64,000 nucleotides of DNA from Peromyscus leucopus (taxonomy: Eukaryota > Chordata > Mammalia > Rodentia > Cricetidae): contig NC_051067.1 in assembly GCF_004664715.2 (NCBI RefSeq), positions 71,352,942 through 71,416,941 on the forward strand, given 5' to 3'. The notes under the pieces are model-generated. The model saw only the letters and a list, made by a program, of their open reading frames with translations, did no database searches and was not told the origin of the DNA. Positions 25,101 through 32,300 of the stretch are shown here, in pieces (the stretch's first letter is position 1; each line of letters starts with the position of its first letter). The translations under genes and the position numbers were made by a program.

Positions 25101-26354
25101 TCTATTCTGCTCTCATGCCTAGCTCCTTTCTTGCCTGATTTCTCCCTACATTAATCTGCTGTTCCCTCTAAGTTCTATCTTAATTCTCTCGTCTTAGTTC
25201 TGCCTCATCTAGGTCTTTTTATCTTGTTCTTACCCAGCTCGTACTTCCCCATCTGACTCTTCCTCATCTTCCATCTCGTCCACACGTTCTCTCTGGTCAA
25301 AATCCTCCTTATCCCTCTCTGTTCTTGGTCTCTCGGTTCTCCACGTTCCTCCTAAGTCTCCCAGGAATCCAGTATAAACCCAAGCAATAGCAATCCCCTG
25401 GTCGAGCAAGGTCACCAGGCTTGAATTTTACAGAGTCATAAAGGCAGGTAAGAATTTTCCTCAGGCAGTGACCACCAGGCTTTCTTTTACAACCCAAAAG
25501 GGAGAGGTAAAAGAGGTCACCTGAGTGCTAATGACCAGTTAGTGTATGAGAAAAAGGGGATCTGTGTGCTCACTCTACATTCCTAGAAGTGCTTAGGTAA
25601 GAAGTTAGGGGTCTGTTAGTAAGGTTGTATAAGAAAGAAGGGTCTCACCCTAAGTTGCACAAGAAATAAAGCTATTTGCCTGACCTAGGAGACAGGTGCA
25701 GTTTTGTTTGGCCTTGGATGTCTGATAGGCATTTAAAATAAATACACTGTTAGGAGTTCTTTGGAAGCAAGAAAATCATTTTAGGAACCAGCTAGTGTAT
25801 ATATACAAAAGCTAAAATATCACCAAGACTCCTTAAGCCATGGCTTGACCTTTGGAGAAGTCCTTGACTTTTCCAAGTAGTGGCGTTTGTGATAGTGGCT
25901 GAATTTCATGACGTTTTCCTGTGGCTTGCAGCAAGACAGCAAGGGCTGAAGGTGAATGACTGTCATCGTCACTGACGTCAGGGGACTGGGAAACTGTGCT
26001 TTGCACATCTGAGTTAAAATACACAGTCTACAGGGGCTAGGGATGGCTCAGCTGTTAAGAATACTGCCCATTCCTCCAGGGGACTTGGCTTCGATTCCCA
26101 GTACCCACACAGCAACCCCTGAGTATCTCTAACTCTTTTCCCAGGAGATCCATGGCTGCTTCTGGTCTCCATGGTCACTAGGCATGCACATGGTACACAG
26201 AACTAAGTACAGACCAAACACCATACACATTTTAAAAAATAAATTATTACCATGTAGGTTGAGGCAGAGGCAGGTGGTTGTCTGGGAATTAGAGGCCAGT
26301 CTGATCAATACAGAGATTTCCAGGCCAGCCAGAGCTTTAAAGTGAGACCTATCT

Positions 26355-26391
<37 letters not shown>

Positions 26392-29300
26392 CAACAAGCA
26401 AACAAAACAAACAAACAAACAAAAAGCAAAAGAGAAAATGGGGTCTGCATAAGTCATGTGCCAGAGCGTTTATGGTTTAGGCTTGGTTCTGTTTCCCTAC
26501 ATGTTTGGTTTTGATTTTGGTGCTGAGGATGGCACTTGAGGCCACACCCATGGTAACTGCTCTACCACTGAATCGTATTCCAAGTTATAGCTCTAACTCT
26601 TCAGAAAGTTAGACCGCTCTAACCCTTAGTTTTACTACACAGAAGACAGGAATAAACATACTTACTCCATATATTGTTGTAGAGGTTAAATGAGATGGCA
26701 TATGGTAAGAGTTTAATTCAAGCTACAGTACATAAAAATATCAAAAATGAAAACAAAAACAAACAAAATTTTGTTTTTAAAAACAAGACATCCGGGCCCA
26801 GTGACAGGCCTCATCAGGTAAAGGTGCTTCACCACACCTGACAATCTGAGTGCAAGCTGGAGCCCACCACCTCTTCCAAGTGGTCTTCTGACTTCCACGC
26901 ATGTGCACCCCCACCACACAAATCAATTGGGGCTGGTGAGCTGTCTCGGCAAGTACAGGCATTTGCCAGCCAGGCTTGACCTGAGTTCAATCCCTGCAGC
27001 CTGTGGACAGGTGGGAAGAGAGAACCGACTTTATGGAGTTGTTCTCTGATGTCCACATGCTTGTTGTGGCCCACCCACAATAGTAAGTAAACAAACAAAC
27101 ATTCACGTGTTTAAAGCCAACTAAATTCTCTGTAGTTCATGGAAGAAGACAAACTCGGTTGAAGAGACAGTTTTAATGCTATTATAAACAAGGTCATTTC
27201 CTCCACCTCCTCCCAACCCCTTCCCTCCATTTTATCTCCCATTTCTATCTCGAGTGCTGGGATCTTGTACATGCTTGCCAAATGTCCTTATCATTGAACT
27301 ACTTAGTTTTTTAAAAACAGGGTATCATTGTATAGCCTAGGTTGGCCCCCAGTTCATAATCTGCTTAGCTCATGACCCTCTGGCCTTTGCCTGCTGAGAT
27401 ACAGGTGTATGCCACCATACCCAACCTGTATTTTCTTAAAGGAGGGACTATGGGAGCTGAGTATCGAACAAGAAAGAGTTAACTAGGCAAGGGGACATTT
27501 CCTCAGTGGGAAATGCAGCTGACGACGTGGCATGCCTGCTCTGGTGTTCTGGGGACAAGCTTAGGGTGGGGACTTGAGAGTGTTTAGATGGCAGGAGAGG
27601 CCCTTCCTGCTGTGGTAAGGAGCCGCCTTCACTTGTGAGCTCGTGGGGAGACCTCAGACTCACGCTTCGGGTGGGAGTGGACCCATCAGCTCTGCCCACT
27701 GAATTGCTTCCTTCCACCTCTATAGCATAAGGGTTAATGTAATTTGAGGAGAACGCACCTCACTTCCAGTCCTCCGCTCTTTATTTTATAGGTGATGTAT
27801 TGAACACAAATTCTCTTCTGCATTATTGCTGATACAATACTGCTTTTAAAGAGGAACAGTCTCACTTGGGAACGCGGAGGTGACGTTGTTATCCGTTTCT
27901 TTTCCAGGTGCTGCCTCATGACAGCAAAGCTCGCCGTCTTTTTGTTACGAGTGGTGGACTTAAAAAGATCCAAGAGATAAAGGCAGAACCTGGTTCTCTC
28001 CTCCAAGAATACATCAACAACATTAACAGCTGTTACCCAGAGGAAATAGTAAGGTGGGGGAAATGGACGTTAAGCTGCTCTATATTACAAAACACTTTCT
28101 TTTAAAAAAAATCAAATTTAGCTTTTCTTTTTTTTTTCCTTTTATTTATTTTTTTATTTCAGAGTTCTTTTTTCACATTAGATACCAACCACAGTTCCCT
28201 CTCCCCCAAATTTAGCTTTTCTATCAATGCCCAAATGTAGATTTGGGGGGCTGGGGAGATGGCTCGATGATAGGGGTGGGCCTGAGTTAGGATTCCTACA
28301 CCTGTGTGGAACCTGGGCTGCACGCGTCCTAGGACGGGGGTGGGGGTGGGGGGGTGGGGGGGCAGACACAGGCGGAAGCTGGAAGCTCGCAGGCTAGACA
28401 GCTAAGTTGTCGTCAGTGAGATTTAGGTTCACTGAGAGATGTTGTCCCCAGAACAAGGTGGTAAGTGATGCACTCACATCCACATACATGTGCATACATG
28501 CCACCCCACACACAAGAAGAGGACTAGGAGGAGGAGGATGCATCTGTTTATTTGTTGTTTGAGATGATCTTGCTGTATAGATTGGACTTTGCCCTGAAGT
28601 CATTGTCTTTCCCACTTTGCCTCCCAAGTGACTGGAGTCCAGGAGCACTCCAGGCCAGGCTCAACTCAACCTACTCTCAGGCCCGTGCCACTCACTGAGC
28701 TACACCCAGATTAAGATTTCTCAAAACGAAGTCCATTATATACCCAATTATACAGATATAATTGCATTTTCTCCACAAATAAAAGAAAATACAAACTCTC
28801 CCCATAACAACTCACAGGCTGTAACATATAAATTACACCTTTCACCTACTCTTCCTACTTAAAATTTAATGTTTTGTTTTTTTCGAGACAGGGTTTCTCT
28901 GTGTAGCCCTGGCTGTCTTGGAAATTTGCTTTGTAGATCAGGCTAGCCTCAAACTCAAGATCCGCCTGCCTCTGCCTCCCGAGTATTGAGATTAAAGGTG
29001 TGCACCAGCAGGCCCAGCTATACTAATAGTTTTAAAAACATAGTAACATTGAGTTTAAAAGCACAAGATAATTTTAAGATTAAATTGTTCTTTTACTCAC
29101 AACTATATGTGCTCTCCTTTCTTTTTCTTTTCTTTTCTTTTTTTTGTTTTTGTTTGTTTGAGACAGAGTCTTACTAGTTAGCCCTGGGTGGCCTGAAACT
29201 CTCACAGATCTTGCCTTCCTCTGCCTCCCAAGTGCTAGAATTACAAGCATGTGCTACCATGTCTAGCTTGAACTCTTTTTAAAAACTTAACAATTACATT

Positions 29301-32300
29301 TCTGTGTGTGTGTACTTCAGGGCAGGTGCCCCTAGATGGATCCCGTGGGGCACCTGAGATGGTGCTGGGAACAAAACTCAGGTTCCCACTTGGGTCCTCT
29401 GCAAGAGCAGTATGTGCTCTTAACCACCGAGACGTCTCTCCGGTCCAAGTTATGCACTCTAGAGGCTGAAGACAACTTGAAACAATTCCAATAAGCCAGC
29501 TTTGAAAATATTTTTTTTAGCTTTGAAAATATTAATACACTAGTATATGATATCAAAAGAGTAGTATGCCAGAGCATATATAAAACACACAAATAAATAA
29601 TAAAAAGCTATATAACAAAATACTTGTAAAACCATAAAATGAAGGAATTATGAAAATATTTTATTAATAAAACTTGTTTTTGTACATGGAAGAATATTGT
29701 GTATTTTAATAGAATATTTTATGTAAGCTTAAGATAACTTGCATTTCAGTGTTTTAAGAAACAAAATAAAGTAAAAATGGAGAAGACAATGGCAAACTCA
29801 AGGTCCCCAGAATGGAGACAATCTATTGATCAACCAATGATAAGGTGCTTTTTTGAATGAATTCATTTCTTTTTTTCTTTTCTAGGTTTAAGAACCAGTG
29901 GAAATTTAAAAAAAAAAAAACAACTATCATATTAGGATTTAATTTGGTACTTTGTCAAAATACTACTATAAAAATTGAAATCCTTAATTTCTATGCTTTG
30001 AGATTTCATTTATGTTATTGTTATTATTACTATTATTTTGGTTTTTTGAGACAGGATTTCTCTGTGTAGCACTGGCTGTTCTGGAACTGGCTCTGTAGAC
30101 CAGGCTGGCCTTAAACTCATAGATATCCACCTGCCTCTGCCTCAGTGCTGGGATTAAAGGCATTCACTATCATGCCCAGCTGAGATTTCATTTTAAAAAC
30201 TAATTTTCATGAGGATTTTGGCTAGCCAAACTTTTCGACTTTCTGATTTTTAAAAAAGTATTAGTGTTAGAAAATAACATTTTATGGAAATCCTTAAAAC
30301 ACTGTGAAAATAGGCTGGGCAGTGGTGGCACATGCCTTTAATCCCAGCACTCAGGAGGCAGAGGCAGGCAGATCTCTGTGAGTTTGAGGCCAGCCTGGTC
30401 TCCAAAGTGAGTTCCAGGAATGGCACAAAGGTACACAGAGAAACCCTGTCTCAAAAAACAAAAAAAAAAACAACAAAAAAACAAAAACAAAAAAAAACAA
30501 CAAACAAAAAACAAAAAAACAAACAAAAAAACACTGTGAAAATAGACAAATATAATTTCAAAATGGTTTTATTTTTATTATCTATTTCTCAAAAACAAGT
30601 TGGTGACATCTGTTTTAGGACTAATTATTTTTTATAAGACAGCATCAGCTCGATAGTCATCTCATATTTTCTTCTAATCTTCATTGTATGCCATCCTGCC
30701 TGCACAGGTGGGTATTATAAGAGGGAAGGAACTAGGCTTTCGACGGACCTGTGCTCTAGGTCTGGCTCACTCCCCAGCCACAAGGTGTGTTCTGAACTTG
30801 CCTTCTGGATCTCTGCCCACTGTCAGGAGGAAAGGAGCCTTTGGGACAGACACATCTGTGTGGGGACGGTGTGTGTATACAGCCTGCTACACAGCACAGT
30901 GCTAGTCACTTAACAGTGTAGCCCACTAGATCCAAGCCCAAAGGCCAAGGCAAGAATAACCCAAATTCCTCACAGTCTGAGGTAAGGTTAATTTGCTTAC
31001 CCTCTGATTAGAGGCCATTTGAGCTAGGTTAGAGGAGCAGGGATTGATAGCTAGAGGGAAGGAAGGAATTTCTCACTTCTCTTTATGGCCCTTTGATGAA
31101 AGTCCAGGTCATGTGTCCAGACAGACAGACCTAGGTCACTATCTCAGTTCTAATAATTTCCTGTGTGACCTTACAGGCAATTATTTAAATTCTTTAAGAT
31201 AGTATTTGTAAATGTTATTACCTATCTCATAACATTAGGATTAAATGACATAATAGTCAAGGGGCTTGTATTAGTAAGAATTCAATTCAGTCAGTATTTC
31301 TTATTGTCCCTTTTGGAGTATCTCTATTCTCATTTTTTTCTCTTGAGGTTAAATAGCATTATTAGGAAAATAAAATTTAATTTTATAATCCTATTACTGT
31401 ATAGTAATATAAGGTTCATGATTTTTTTGCTATTTGTTTTGATGATAAATGCATAGCAAACAAATATAAAATAAAATTATTCTGGTGCATTTCAAATGCC
31501 TTTCATTGCTGAGCTGGAATTACATGGTTTTTCCTAATAGGAAATTACTTTTGAATTCTTAGCACCACAGTTGTTGGAATGAGGCTTTCTCACAGGAAAG
31601 GAGTAACTTGGTATGTTTATTTGGGTTTATATTTTGAGATCCAGGCGAGGTTAGAATGCAGTTATAAGAAGCTGGGCAATGGTGAGTACCTGCTCTGCTG
31701 ATGAAGATGTGTGGATATATTTGAGCATGGTTTCTTGGCAGGGAGTCCTAGAGACTGTGAAGTCTCTGGGGTCTTTGGGAAGGGAATATGGCAGTGGCAA
31801 TAAGCTTGGAAATGAATCTAGGAAAGCCTCGAGAATTATCAGCACATCCTAATTGATAGAGTGGGACTCTTAAAATAACAATGTCCAGTAAAAATATAAC
31901 ATGAGCCACATGTATAATTTCTAGTTTTCTGGTAGTCACATTTAAGAAAGTAAAATGAAATGGTAAATAGATTTTAATGATTTTCTAAACAATCCAAATA
32001 TCCAAACCATATAATTTCAACTTGTAATCCATATAAAATTTGTGAGTTATTTTACATTTGTATATTTTGTTACTTTTAACATATCTTAATTCAAGTGGTA
32101 AATCTCATTGGAAATACTTGGGTTAAATTTAGACCACATAAAACTTACATTGGAAAAGGAAGACTCGCCAATGATTCCAAATATGTCGTTGTGGTTTTCT
32201 GTGTTGATCTGTCAGTTTGGAAGTTCAAACGTTGAAGTTGAGTTTCTTAAGCACAGTAGCTATATTTCTAGTTCTTTAGCCCCATGTGACTAGTGGATAC

